From positions 930,001-994,000 of the forward strand of contig JAULSN010000011.1 in NCBI GenBank assembly GCA_033439765.1: 64,000 bases of DNA, written 5' to 3'. This DNA comes from Lasiosphaeria ovina (taxonomy: Eukaryota; Ascomycota; Sordariomycetes; Sordariales; Lasiosphaeriaceae). The translations under genes were made by a program, and so were the position numbers. The stretch's first letter is position 1. Every line of letters starts with the position of its first letter. The notes under the pieces were generated by a model, which was not told the DNA's origin, did not search any database, and was given only the letters and a program-made list of their open reading frames with translations. Of the stretch, positions 32,437 through 42,198 are shown piece by piece.

Positions 32437-33793
32437 CTAATTCAACTGGTCACGGAAGTTACTGATGTTGTCGTAACGGCCGAACTTGCCGTCCCCAATG
32501 CACTTGATCCACCTGTGAATATGCTTCAAGAACAACCAGCGGCTGCAGATGTTGACGGCGGCCTGGAAGTCCAGCGTCAGGGTACTAGACGCAGCCTCGA
32601 CCTCCCACTGCGACCACAGGCGCTTCATCCTGGCGTCGTAGACCTTGCGCAGCCGTGTTATGTCGTACTCCATCAGCTCCGACCAGTAACGCGGCGCCTT
32701 ACCCTCGCCGTCCAGCCCTGCCCCGTCCTCCTGCCTCGTCCTCCATGCCGCCGGCCGCTGGGTCGTCCGCGTCGGGATACTGGTCCCTGTCTGGCTCGTC
32801 CTCTCTCTCCTCGCCCTGGACGTCCAGGAACGACGGCACCGCCGTGGCTACCCACAGCGGCTCTGCAGAGACGCACTCCCAGTCGATGATGGCCGTGATC
32901 TTGCCGCCGTCGTCGTCGATGAGGATGTTGTTCAGCGAGAGGTCGTTGTGGTAGAGCACGGTGCGCTCGGGCGGGTGCTGCAGCGTGGGGAAGATATTGG
33001 GGAGCAGTGGTGTTAGTCTCTCGACGAATTTTGGATATCCTCGCTCTCTTCCTTTTCGTCCTCGTCTGGATTCGCCGCCAGTACTTTGGCGTGGCCATCG
33101 CGTAGAGCGGCGAGCTGCGCGCTCAGCCAGTCGGGCTCGACCGGAAGGGCCCGCGCGGGATGTCATAGGTAACGCGCTCCCCCTCAAAGAATGCGATCGA
33201 CACGACACGGCCGGGAGCAGCCTCTTGATTCTCCCCTTGGGAGCCAAGATTGTCTCCGCCTAGTTCCGGGGTGCACAAAGTGCCAATGGATCGGAAGTTG
33301 GCGTCGTCGAAGCTGCGCTGAAACAGCTGGCTCTGGAAGTCGGCGACCTGCTCGACGATTCACGTCTTGGTGGCCGTGGTCAGCTGGCGCCACCGCCTGT
33401 TGGCCGACACTCCGGGCATGAACTGCGTGAGGATCCACTCGAAGCCGATGGCATTGTCCTTGGTGTCGTCAAAGCCAGAACTTTGGGGACGGGCACGTGG
33501 GTGTTGCGCCTGACCCAGGCCAGCGTAGCCACTTCGCCCCGCGTCTTGTGTTTGGGATCGACGGGCAGCGTGACGCGCATCAGAAACTTACTCCGGGCTG
33601 TCTGCACCGCGTAGATCTTGTTGAAGCTGCCCTCGGCCAGGAAGCTAATGGCGCAGCCGTCCTCCGGTGAGAGTGCCAGTGTCGATCGACACACTTTCTT
33701 GATGGCATCAACCTGGTGCTCTCTCGTCTAAAGAGGCTCGCACATTCCAACGTGCTGCTTCTGTTTGACGCCTTCACGATCGTTGGGCTCCAT
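32437..33793 (-). pseudogene. Second dead APH-like kinase gene
   Basis: The APH order is preserved from 33793 leftward: the ATP-site region CAISFLAEGSFNKIYAV with LMRVTLPVDPK..GEVATLAWV, then FEWILTQFMPGVSANRRWR, VADFQSQLF..FRSIGTL, the hinge RVTYDIPRGPFRSS, the catalytic YHNDLSLNNILIDDD..ITAIIDWECVSA, and the C-terminal MEYDITRLRKVYDARMKRLW. It is disrupted by a TAG near 33728, a frame change near 33470, a TGA near 33361 (right after the ATKT segment), and further shifts between 33120 and 33000 and near 32680. Each half is still well conserved, so the loss looks recent. The last 90 bases before 32437 and the plus-strand gene end at 32347 are close, making the two genes convergent. Confidence 0.75.
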
Positions 33794-34514
33794 TTTCAAT
33801 GGCCTGCTGCGAAACCTGGATCAATAACGGTAGATTGCTTGGGGAAGCAAATATCCAGTTCTAGCGTCGATTGACGTTTCTTGGTCGAAAATTCATAATC
33901 ATGGCCAACAATATCAGGCGAAATTGCAATGATGAATTGGTTTGGTTTGTGTCCCAGCCACGAACAAGAAAGCGACGAGGCAGGCAATTATAAATCGATG
34001 TACCAAATTAAAACGCGCCGGACGTGGCACGACGGTGGTGTTCCGCCGTCTGTTTTACGCAAATTTAACAGAGTTTCAACGCCCGTTGGACGTGTTTGCT
34101 GCATGCAAGCCTTCTTATCTTTATATCGTCTATCTGAGCTCGTATTAGCTTGCTGTTATTGGTTGTTGAGAGTTTTAAAACTTGTCTTTCGAGTAAAACA
34201 CGCTCCCGATCTAACTTGATCTCGAACTTCATCTAGAAAACTGTAAACACGAGTATGGCGAACTCACAGTTTTTAAGCGACAAACCAAGAGATATTCTCG
34301 AGACCGATTACACGCATCATACGCATAAGCTTCGCCATTGGCCTCTCGATCCACTCGCCATTCGATTTCGCCTTGCTGTTTTGACACAGGTTTCAAGATA
34401 TTGTTTGCGCGCCAGCAATCAACAAACGCGGCATAAACCTCTCGGCCCAGTAATTAGTTGCAAGCAGACAAACGACCAACCCAACCAGCCAACAATTATG
34501 TTACAACACGTCAG
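33794..34514. other. Gene-free spacer
   Basis: Mixed to AT-rich sequence. The plus-strand frame beginning at 34255 runs into the antisense of the next gene and is not credible. No features seen. Confidence 0.5.
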
Positions 34515-35777
34515 TCATAGCCCTAGTTCCGCCACGCCACCCCCCTCCTCAATCCAGATGGGACACTGCCTGATGGTCTCGTCACGCATCCACCCGGGCA
34601 GCGGACGGCTCGCATTGTTGACATACTGCCACCAGATGTACACGCCGCTGACGGCCGCGCGGATCGCCTCCTCCAAGACGCGGTCCGCGCGCTCGCGGTC
34701 CCGGCCAGTAGTGATATTGATGATAAGCGGCCCGTCGCCGAAGTCCCTGAACAAGTCCATGGCAAAAGCCACGTCGGGCGCGCTCAGCGTGGCCCCGATG
34801 CCGGCGTTGTCCTCGCAGCCCTGCAGCGCGGTGCCGGACGTGTTGGCGTTCATGCGCGCGACGCCGCGGACCGCCGCGTCCAGCGTGGTGCTCAGGCCGA
34901 CGTGGTCGTGGTACGCCGTCTGCAGCCGCTGCAGCGTGTGCAGCACGCGGCCGCACGCCCCGCGGTACGCGCCCATCTGCCCGCCGTGGTACATGCCGAC
35001 CGGCTCGAGGTACGCGCGCGAGAAGCCGATGGCCACCAGCCACGCGCCGCGGTGGATGTCGCGCATGGTGCGGATCGGGTGCGCGACGGGCGCGCCCGAG
35101 TTGCACGTGAAGGTTCGCCGGTAGAACGGCGGGTAGCCCGCCGCGATGGCTTTCAGGTCGTTCTTGGTTATGCCGCGCGCGTGCCGCCGGATGCTGTCGT
35201 GCTGCGGGAAGCCTGTCAGCCGCCCGATGATGTACGGGTCGGGCACCGTGTTTTTGGCCGTGGTGCTGGGTGCCGCCCCAAAGCGCTGGAACTGCCCCTT
35301 GACGGTCGAGCCGTATTGGAAGGAAAAGGAGTCGCCCAGCGGGAGAGCGTCGCTGCCGCTTCCGCTGCTGCCGAGGCCGTAGTAGGTGCCGTCGACGAGG
35401 AGGGCGGCGACCAGAGCGTCGGCGTCGACGCGGAGGTAGTTCTTGTCCGGGGCGAGATAGCTTGGCCGCGCGACGGGTTGCGGCTTTGCCCGCCAGACCT
35501 TGTCAAAGAAGGCAACGAGGTTCGGGATCTGCGGCCGAGTTGCGATGAGGCCCAGCTCGCTCGTCGCCGAGGTTGCTGTCTGCAGCGTTGGGACGTGGTT
35601 CAAGCCCCGGTCGTGCAGGTCGTCCCAGAAGATTGCGTCGCATCGATACCCGCGATAGAAGAGCTGTTGGAGTTTGAGGAAGATCTTTCGGAGCAGAGGC
35701 CCGAGGATAAGAGGCAGGATGTTGACCGAGAGTGCCACGATCGCCATGATGGCGGAAATTTTGCCCCAGTCCTCCAT
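34515..35777 (-). CDS. Uncharacterised protein with N-terminal membrane anchor
   Basis: From the ATG at 35777 (ATCATGGAGG context) the protein has 420 residues. A single hydrophobic span near the start (SAIMAIVALSVNILPLILGPLL) is followed by FLKLQQLFYRGYRCDAIFWDDL and a large globular region with YLRVDADALVAALLVDGTYYG, GYPPFYRRTFTCNSG and DNAGIGATLSAPDVAFAMDL. I do not recognise the fold. The frame is open upstream to an ATG at 35987-35981, adding 68 residues without conserved character; the region 35800-35981 would then overlap the neighbour's promoter. It is divergent from the ankyrin gene at 36090, with 312 bases between the chosen starts, so the two could share a promoter. A role in the same process as the ankyrin protein is possible but unproven. 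Confidence 0.6.
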   Translation of the reverse strand: MEDWGKISAIMAIVALSVNILPLILGPLLRKIFLKLQQLFYRGYRCDAIFWDDLHDRGLNHVPTLQTATSATSELGLIATRPQIPNLVAFFDKVWRAKPQPVARPSYLAPDKNYLRVDADALVAALLVDGTYYGLGSSGSGSDALPLGDSFSFQYGSTVKGQFQRFGAAPSTTAKNTVPDPYIIGRLTGFPQHDSIRRHARGITKNDLKAIAAGYPPFYRRTFTCNSGAPVAHPIRTMRDIHRGAWLVAIGFSRAYLEPVGMYHGGQMGAYRGACGRVLHTLQRLQTAYHDHVGLSTTLDAAVRGVARMNANTSGTALQGCEDNAGIGATLSAPDVAFAMDLFRDFGDGPLIINITTGRDRERADRVLEEAIRAAVSGVYIWWQYVNNASRPLPGWMRDETIRQCPIWIEEGGGVAELGL

Positions 35778-36089
35778 GATGTCCTCAATTGTTTGTATAC
35801 CTAACCTAAATATCAGATCCAGACGTTGGCGGTCAAGGTCCAAGCTGGCAGGGCGCGTGTCTTGGAATGAAGACAGATAGCCAGGGCACTGGAGCCTAGA
35901 ATCTTCGGACGTTGGTGGCCGTTCTCGCTCATATGTTTGGTGGTGTAGGACCTTTGCAGTCGATTGGTTCGGCATGACCATTGAGCCGAGTGGCTTGCAG
36001 CTGTGTCACCCGAGACAAGACGTCCAGTTGAGGAGATATTCATGGGAGCCTCGTGTCCTCAGTTTAACCGTCCTCTATCAACGGCAACC

Positions 36090-38987
36090 ATGGATGGATC
36101 GAGCCGGACCCTGGAGGCATTCACCAACAGCCCCTTCAACCGCGCAACGACCGTACAGCTATGGCGACGTCTTCTCGCGGAACATACAGCCAGCAGCAAC
36201 TCTCTTCACGAGGCCACATGTTGCGGCGACCTCGACACGGTCATGCAGATTCTTGACGACAAGACCGACTCCCTCAACCTCAATGCCATCGACGAGGACG
36301 GCCGAGCCCCTATCCATTTTGCTCTGAGAGCTGGCTCGTCCGAAATAGTCCAGTTGCTGCTCGAGGCTGGAGCGTCGCCGGATCCGATACCCCTGCCTGA
36401 ACCCTCCATCGCAGATGCACTCATGGTTCTGTCTCGGATTCTGTACGCGGCGTTCCAATGGCTCTTCTTAATCTGGGTGGCTTCCAAGCAGCCATTCTTT
36501 CCAGCGCCGTTCCTAAAACTCGCCCGGTTTCGACTAGTTCTTAGTCTTGGCCTGGGGGCGATTCTTTCATACACCTTCGCCATCGTCTGGCTTCTCAGGA
36601 AATTCCCTCACTTTCGGCCAGACTCGATCGCAGACGCCGCCACGGTGTTCAGGGGCGACTCGGAGCATGCCGTCCTCATGCTCATTGACTCGGGCTACCA
36701 GCCCTCGTACATCGAAATGCCAGTATTATGGGAAGAGGCCGCGCTCAAGGGCTACACGGGCCTGTGTCAACGGTTGATGCAGCTAGGCTGGGACGTCAAT
36801 GCGAAGTTTGTATATCTTGGCGAGACAGTCGACTCGGATCCCGTGGTGTTGACGGCACTTCTTTATGCCAGCGGCGCATCTCACAGCCACCTTGTATCCC
36901 AGCTGCTCAGCCGTGGTGCCGACCCTGTCCAGCTGGATTCCCTTGGCCGGTCCTGCCTACTACTATCGTGCATGCGTTGCTATCCAAGTGCCAAGCCGCG
37001 CTCTCGAGAAGAGTCGGACGCCACGCTCGCGGCACTCTTGGCGACAGACGCAGTCCAGCATCTCAACAAGAACCACTTGCCGCCAGGTCCCAACAGAGGC
37101 GAATCAGTCTTCCAGCTAGGATGGGGCTGGCCGCTGGCCGAGGCGTGTCGTGATTCCTGCACACCAGCGGTGCAGCTCCTCCTAGACGCCGGAGCAGATC
37201 CAAATTTTGCAGATGAGCTGGGCGTCACGGCTCTCCACGTTGCTGCCGGAGTCTGCTACCACGACAGAAATATTGAGAATGTCAAGATCCTCTTGGACCA
37301 TGGAGCCAAGGTTAACGTGACGACCTCGGACTCGTGGACGGCACTCGGCAAAGTCTGCAATTCCGGGTCTTCTCCAGAGGCTCTCAAAGTCCTGCTCGAA
37401 GCGGGAGCAGATCCGAGTTTCGGCGCTGGCCAGAACACGCCCTTGCAGATCGCGGCGCGTCACGACATATCCGAGTTGCAACTGGTGCGCATCCTGCTGG
37501 AGTGGAAAGAGGGCATCGACGTCAACGCGACGGGGGGCCAGTTTGGGTCTGCCCTCGTCGCCGGGCTCAACAAGCCCAAGAGCCCAGACAGCGAGCCAGA
37601 GGTGATGGAGTTTGTGCGCGACATGATAAGCCACGGCGCCGACGTCAACTTGGCGCCTGACGGATACCACGCCCCCATCACCACAGCAGCCATCCACGAC
37701 TGGCCGAGCGTCGTCCAGCTGCTCATCAACCACGGCGCCGCCATCCCGCCCACAAAGGAGGTGACCGGCAAGGCCGAGTGGCCGCGCAGCACGCTGCAAG
37801 TCTCCATCCTCAGCTATCTAGACGGCTTCCAGGCCGCCGTCTTCGACATTCTCCTGCACCACGGCGCCACACCCAACGGCGACACCTTCGTGTCCGGGCT
37901 CGGCGGCGACGTCGGCTCGACCATCCTCGGCCACGCGTGCAGCCGCTACTTTGCCGACCCGTCAGTTGCGCGGCTCCTGCTCAGCCACGGCGCCGACGCC
38001 AACGCGCTGGACCCGCGCGGCCGCCGCCCGCTGCACGAGGCCGCCTTCGCGCTCAACGCGGCACACGCCCGCCTGCTCCTCCAACACGGCGCCGCCGTCG
38101 ACCTTCCAGCCCACACCAGCTACGGCACGCCGTGGCACTCGCTGTGCAAGGGCCTCGCGCAGTTCTCAACCACAGAGCGCAACATTGCAAAAGCACAGGA
38201 CTTCCACACCATCTGCCAGCTCTTCGCCGCGCAGTCCTCTCCCTCTACGTATCCACCATCCGCAGTCTGGACCCGCGACGCCGCCGGAAACACGTGCCTG
38301 CACTACCTCGCGGCGCTGAGCGAGCCGTCGCGCATGGTCCTCGCGCTCGCGCCCGGCGGCGGCAGCAGCACCTACTACGGCGCCGGAAACTCGCCCGCGG
38401 CCGACCTGGTCCAGCGGTTCCTCGCGCTGCTCTGCCGCGGCGGCCTGCACCCGTCTGCGCTGCTCGCCGAGGACGCCGCGGGCCAGACCGCGCTGCACGT
38501 CGCCGCCCGGCTCGGCGATGTCGATGTCATGGTCACGCTGCTGGAGCACGTCTACTCGATGGGCAGGGTGCAAGACGCGGGTGATAGCGGTAGCGACGAC
38601 AACGACGCGGACGGCGTCCTTGCCGCGCTGCTGGAGGGCGCTGATAACGATGGCAGTACGGCGCTGCTGCTGGCGGCCGGCGAGGGCCACGCGCTGGCCT
38701 GCAGGTTTTTCATGGATGTCTACACGGGCGCGGCGCGGCGGCCGGAGCCCCTGGTCGCGCTGGCGCAGGCTGCGTCGAGGCGGGCAGCGCGCAACGGCCA
38801 TGTCGATGTGGCGCGGTATCTGGCGGGGTTTAGGCTTGTTGATCGGCCTAATAGAAATGATATCGGGAATTCCGTGTGGCAGGGTACGGTGGGGGGTGAT
38901 GATGATGTCCCGCTGGTATTTACGGAGAGTGTGCTTGGCGATGCTATAGCGGTATGGAGGACGAGGGTGAATGTAAAGGTGGAGTAG
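36090..38987 (+). CDS. Long ankyrin-repeat protein with two membrane spans
   Basis: From ATG 36090 (CAACCATGG, a strong start context) to TAG 38987: 965 residues in one exon. The frame is open back to 36003 with another ATG at 36042. Ankyrin units begin at once (NSLHEATCCGDLDTVMQIL, RAPIHFALRAGSSEIVQLLLEAGASP). Two hydrophobic helices at about residues 110-131 and 147-169 interrupt the array. A long series follows: LTALLYASGA.., VTALHVAAGVCYH.., NTPLQIAARHD.., APITTAAIHDWPSVVQLLINHGA, RRPLHEAAFALNAAHARLLLQHGA, QTALHVAARLGDVDVMVTLLEHV and TALLLAAGEGHALACRFFMDV, at least a dozen in all. Ankyrin arrays bind partners; the membrane pair would anchor it in a membrane. A degenerate copy of bases about 38178-38420 lies at 49.92-50.09 kb. 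Confidence 0.8.
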   Translation: MDGSSRTLEAFTNSPFNRATTVQLWRRLLAEHTASSNSLHEATCCGDLDTVMQILDDKTDSLNLNAIDEDGRAPIHFALRAGSSEIVQLLLEAGASPDPIPLPEPSIADALMVLSRILYAAFQWLFLIWVASKQPFFPAPFLKLARFRLVLSLGLGAILSYTFAIVWLLRKFPHFRPDSIADAATVFRGDSEHAVLMLIDSGYQPSYIEMPVLWEEAALKGYTGLCQRLMQLGWDVNAKFVYLGETVDSDPVVLTALLYASGASHSHLVSQLLSRGADPVQLDSLGRSCLLLSCMRCYPSAKPRSREESDATLAALLATDAVQHLNKNHLPPGPNRGESVFQLGWGWPLAEACRDSCTPAVQLLLDAGADPNFADELGVTALHVAAGVCYHDRNIENVKILLDHGAKVNVTTSDSWTALGKVCNSGSSPEALKVLLEAGADPSFGAGQNTPLQIAARHDISELQLVRILLEWKEGIDVNATGGQFGSALVAGLNKPKSPDSEPEVMEFVRDMISHGADVNLAPDGYHAPITTAAIHDWPSVVQLLINHGAAIPPTKEVTGKAEWPRSTLQVSILSYLDGFQAAVFDILLHHGATPNGDTFVSGLGGDVGSTILGHACSRYFADPSVARLLLSHGADANALDPRGRRPLHEAAFALNAAHARLLLQHGAAVDLPAHTSYGTPWHSLCKGLAQFSTTERNIAKAQDFHTICQLFAAQSSPSTYPPSAVWTRDAAGNTCLHYLAALSEPSRMVLALAPGGGSSTYYGAGNSPAADLVQRFLALLCRGGLHPSALLAEDAAGQTALHVAARLGDVDVMVTLLEHVYSMGRVQDAGDSGSDDNDADGVLAALLEGADNDGSTALLLAAGEGHALACRFFMDVYTGAARRPEPLVALAQAASRRAARNGHVDVARYLAGFRLVDRPNRNDIGNSVWQGTVGGDDDVPLVFTESVLGDAIAVWRTRVNVKVE

Positions 38988-39674
38988 TGGGAATTTGGTC
39001 GAATATTCTAGGGAACGGTGAATTAGCAAAAAAAAGGCGGAGGATCTGGGTTGAGCTATATGTTTTTATCTTATTGTATTCTAGTCTAAAGTGTCGGTGC
39101 CGTTCAATAATTTAACTTCTTGCTGTACCGCGACAAATGCCTGTGTTAACCTTTAATGTGTAAGTGGTGATGGGTACCTATGAGCCATTTCTCTTTTGGG
39201 ATAACTGTAGGCAAATCTTATTGAAGCAGACGAAATATTACATAGATGGTGGATTATCCAACATTGAATGTAAAAGAAGAAGTTATAACTAATTAGAAAG
39301 GGATAGTCTCCTGCCACTGCTAAATCGTGTAATTTGCCACTTTCTGCAACAACATAAATGAAACTGTTCACAACTTAAGTCGCCTGGGCCATGTAGTCAA
39401 GCTGTCAACTGAGCCAAGTCGCCTAGGTCTTGCAGTCAAGTCGAGCGTAGGCCGACGGAAGTGTGGTCAAGTTTGGTAGCGATGTAATTGCGATCCCAGC
39501 GCTTGGAGTGGTGCAGCCAGCGAATGTAGTAATTTTGGCTGTAATATAGGCGGCGAGCTGTAATCCTTGGGCCCTTTGTCCTACAGTGGATATGGACAAC
39601 TTAATAGAGGCAATTGCCCCAATTAAAAACAATTTCCCCAATTAAAAAAAAAAAAAAAAATTTAAAAAGAAGAA
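38988..39674. other. AT-rich spacer
   Basis: No gene. It ends in a 17-base poly-A run (39644-39660), which on the minus strand is a T run just downstream of the tRNA-like sequence. Confidence 0.5.
39641..39669 (-). terminator. Possible RNA polymerase III terminator (T tracts)
   Basis: On the minus strand the tRNA-like sequence is followed within 10 bases by TTTTT and then by a 17-base T run, as expected for Pol III termination. Confidence 0.4.
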
Positions 39675-39772
39675 TGGCGGAACCCAGGCTCGAACCTAGG
39701 CCCTTTCAAGCGAAGGGTCATCTTGAACGGTAACTCGTTACAGTTCCTTACCCGTTCGACCAAAGTGGATAT
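39675..39772 (-). tRNA. tRNA-like element, probably a tRNA pseudogene or SINE-like
   Basis: On the minus strand the 3' half has a B-box-like T arm (GGTTCGAGCC) followed by TTCCGCC and A, like an acceptor 3' strand and discriminator, then poly-T. The 5' half has an A-box-like piece (TGGTCGAACGGGTAAGG). The middle contains two hairpins: GTAAC..GTTAC (plus strand cggtaactcgttac) and CCCTT..AAGGG. I cannot find a 7-base 5' acceptor strand that pairs with TTCCGCC, nor a single unambiguous anticodon. It may be a decayed class II tRNA, an intron-containing tRNA that I mis-fold, or a tRNA-derived element. Confidence 0.35.
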
Positions 39773-39873
39773 GGTACGCCCGTATCAGATTTCAGCTAAC
39801 TTCGCTGGAAGGAAGAAGCGACATTAGGGTATAAATGCTCGCGATTTTTATTGTTTTGGAAAGCGTTCAACGC

Positions 39874-42198
39874 CTATCTAGCCTGCGGATAAGTTTCCCA
39901 AATCCCGTGCGCGCTTGATCTGCTCGTAGAGACGCCCATGCCGTTTGGAGTTGCCACCACGCCAAAGCATCTCGAAATACTCTCCACGACTGATTGCAGC
40001 TCTTCCGCGAAAGGGTTTTGGCCTTGCTTCTGTGGTGTTCCCCACTCCCCCTCCCGGTTCTGGCTGTTCGGGCTGATCGGGCCAAGGGGTTGTCGACTGC
40101 GGATCTCTGCCCTCTCGAAGTCGATGATCATAAGACTTTGGTCGCACAGGATGTTGCGTGTTTCCGCATCGCGGTGGTGAACTCCCAGCCGATGAAGCTC
40201 GGTGTAGGCCCTAGTAATCGCGTCGACAGCAACCGCCTTATCGACTTGGTTGATGCACCTGGACAGCGGCTGCCCTGCCCAGCTAAGCAGCAGGAAGTGC
40301 TCGAAGACACCGCCATCGCAGTAGTATGGAAGCTTCAGGTCTATTAGACCGAGGCATACCGGAACGCGCCTTCCCTGGATAGTGGAAAGCTGGTTATAGA
40401 CCTTCTCCTCGTGCTGTAGACGGCCAAGATTTGCTGACTTGACGCCCTTGGCAACAAGTGTATACCCATGGGCTGACAGTCGGACCTTAAAGAGCGATCC
40501 GACAGCTCCAGTCACGTAGAGCGGCACGGAGTCCGCATCAGGGCCGCGGTCATTGGCTAGCTGCACACGAAGGAGATGTAGGAAGTTAGCGAGACCAATA
40601 TGGCTTGGCCCATGACAAGGAGCGTTCGGGCAGGACTGGTCCATCGGTGTCCCACGCGCCAGCCCAAGGAGGCACTGGTGGGTGCAGTATGGCCGGTCCT
40701 GGATGCCCTGCCGCCTCCCTCCTCGGCCACCTCTTCCCGTTGCAGAGCTTGCGCTCGATGTGGCAGTCCCCCTGCCAGAGCCGGTGCTTGATGCCGTAGG
40801 TCTCCTGCCAGAACGAGTCGACCGGTTCGGAGTCGGCGACGGGGGAGCGTCTTCGTCTTCGTCATCATCTTGTGGGCTCGGTTCGATGCTGGTCTGCTGG
40901 CAACGTAATCGAGTCCGAATTGGCGAGCGAGTGAAGCCGCGCCAGCGCTGGGGAATGTAGGGGGAAGCGCGTTTTGTGTCCTTACGGACCGTCGCGGGAA
41001 TTTTGCTCAGCACATCTTCGAACTCCACGTCCCAGGTGTCCAGGCTTTCAGCGGCGTCGTGCCAGGATTGCGGGGGCGGTTGCGTACGGATGGCCTGGAC
41101 GATGAAGGCGAAGACCTGCGCGACGGCAGTGCGATGGAGTCTGTTCTCGTCGTCGTCGAGGACATCCAGATTCGGCACACACACGTTGTAGAAGACCTTG
41201 GTGGGATCTTTCGGGATGTATAGAAAGATGAAGGTCTGCCCTGTACTGACGTATCCATACTGAATACCCTTGCCGATCATGTAGGAGAAGAGCTGGGTGA
41301 CCACAGCAGCGGTAAGGGCTTTCGATGCGAACACGAAGCCCTCGCCTTCTTTGTTGATCACATCTCGCGCCGGCTGGATCTCGGATGCTAGACCTGTGAC
41401 TACCTCGTCCTGACTCAGCTTATGCGGCGCCTTATACTCGATTGCTGTCGTAGGGACGTTTGCACCATCCGATGTTCTGTATATGCAGAACTGGTCTGCC
41501 CGATGGCCCTTCCCTCTCGCGGTGCGGCGGGGTTTGCGGACCGCCGCGGCCGGCGCAGGTGCGGTGTCTCCGGCACTGCCCCCAATGAGGGACATATGCT
41601 CGAGAGGTTCAGAGAGGTTGTCGTCAGTGGCGCCAAGGTTGGTATGGCTCTCGAATGTCACCGCTCCTCGCAGGCCGAGGCGGTCTCGCAACAGTGGGTT
41701 TTCGTACACCGCACCAATCAGCTTCTGCACTGCATTCTCGACGGTGTCGCGCTCGAAGTACCGAAGCCCATGCTCGCTGCTGATGGGACTAATCAGGGAT
41801 CGCACGTAGTCCACCTGGTGTTGGGATGGGAACGCAGGTCGGGAGGTAAAGGACGGCTCGGACAGCATGTTCCAGATTTCCTCCTGCACTACTGGAAAGT
41901 CATCCCACGGGACAATCCGTCGAGGGTAAATTCGGCCGACGGGATTGGTCGTGTCGCCTTGTGTGGTTAGAGAACGGTCAGTGACAACATCGATAGCAAG
42001 ACTGAGAGAGTGACAAGCGTCCAGATAAGGCTCGAGCGTCAATGGCTGTGACGATTTTGCGACTTCTTCCGCTTGTTCGCGTCGGCGTTGCTCATCCACT
42101 ACGCGACTCTCAGCTTCTTCGCGCAAGCGCTGCTGCTCTGAGGCCCGGTCCTCGGCTTCTGCAAGAGCCTTTCGCAGCCTCTCGAGCTCGGTGGCCAT
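39874..42198 (-). CDS. Coiled-coil / PD-(D/E)XK-like nuclease / kinase-like fusion protein
   Basis: From ATG 42198 (GCGATGGCC context) 774 residues. Residues 1-50 are a charged coiled coil (MATELERLRKALAEAE...). Residues about 150-380 look like a restriction-endonuclease-type core: FESHTN, D235 in RADQFCIY, then AIEYK (E254, K256) as the D...ExK pair, and a following helix VVTQLFSYMIGKGIQYGYVSTG with Q302. A basic and Ser/Gly/Arg-rich linker with a DDDEDEDA acidic patch leads to a C-terminal kinase-like domain. In it YTLVAKGVK could be the lysine strand, HEEKVYNQL the helix-C Glu, HHRDAETRN (H675-N682) the catalytic loop and IIDFERAE (D693) the metal loop with DFE in place of DFG. All key residues are present, so both activities are possible. 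The frame is open to 42282 but the coiled coil begins at 42198. Some databases label such fungal proteins as metalloprotease, which the sequence does not support. Confidence 0.65.
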   Translation of the reverse strand: MATELERLRKALAEAEDRASEQQRLREEAESRVVDEQRRREQAEEVAKSSQPLTLEPYLDACHSLSLAIDVVTDRSLTTQGDTTNPVGRIYPRRIVPWDDFPVVQEEIWNMLSEPSFTSRPAFPSQHQVDYVRSLISPISSEHGLRYFERDTVENAVQKLIGAVYENPLLRDRLGLRGAVTFESHTNLGATDDNLSEPLEHMSLIGGSAGDTAPAPAAAVRKPRRTARGKGHRADQFCIYRTSDGANVPTTAIEYKAPHKLSQDEVVTGLASEIQPARDVINKEGEGFVFASKALTAAVVTQLFSYMIGKGIQYGYVSTGQTFIFLYIPKDPTKVFYNVCVPNLDVLDDDENRLHRTAVAQVFAFIVQAIRTQPPPQSWHDAAESLDTWDVEFEDVLSKIPATVRKDTKRASPYIPQRWRGFTRSPIRTRLRCQQTSIEPSPQDDDEDEDAPPSPTPNRSTRSGRRPTASSTGSGRGTATSSASSATGRGGRGGRRQGIQDRPYCTHQCLLGLARGTPMDQSCPNAPCHGPSHIGLANFLHLLRVQLANDRGPDADSVPLYVTGAVGSLFKVRLSAHGYTLVAKGVKSANLGRLQHEEKVYNQLSTIQGRRVPVCLGLIDLKLPYYCDGGVFEHFLLLSWAGQPLSRCINQVDKAVAVDAITRAYTELHRLGVHHRDAETRNILCDQSLMIIDFERAEIRSRQPLGPISPNSQNREGEWGTPQKQGQNPFAEELQSVVESISRCFGVVATPNGMGVSTSRSSAHGIWETYPQAR

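Noticed and set aside
34902..35804. 300-residue plus frame
   Set aside because: Antisense of the orphan membrane-anchored gene; Ala/Arg/Val-rich with no start context.
37778..39029. 268-residue plus and 287-residue minus frames inside the ankyrin gene
   Set aside because: Out-of-frame and antisense shadows of GC-rich ankyrin coding sequence.
39641..39660. Poly-A run as a retrotransposon tail
   Set aside because: No LINE/SINE coding sequence on the plus strand before it; it is better explained as the T-run after the minus-strand tRNA-like element.
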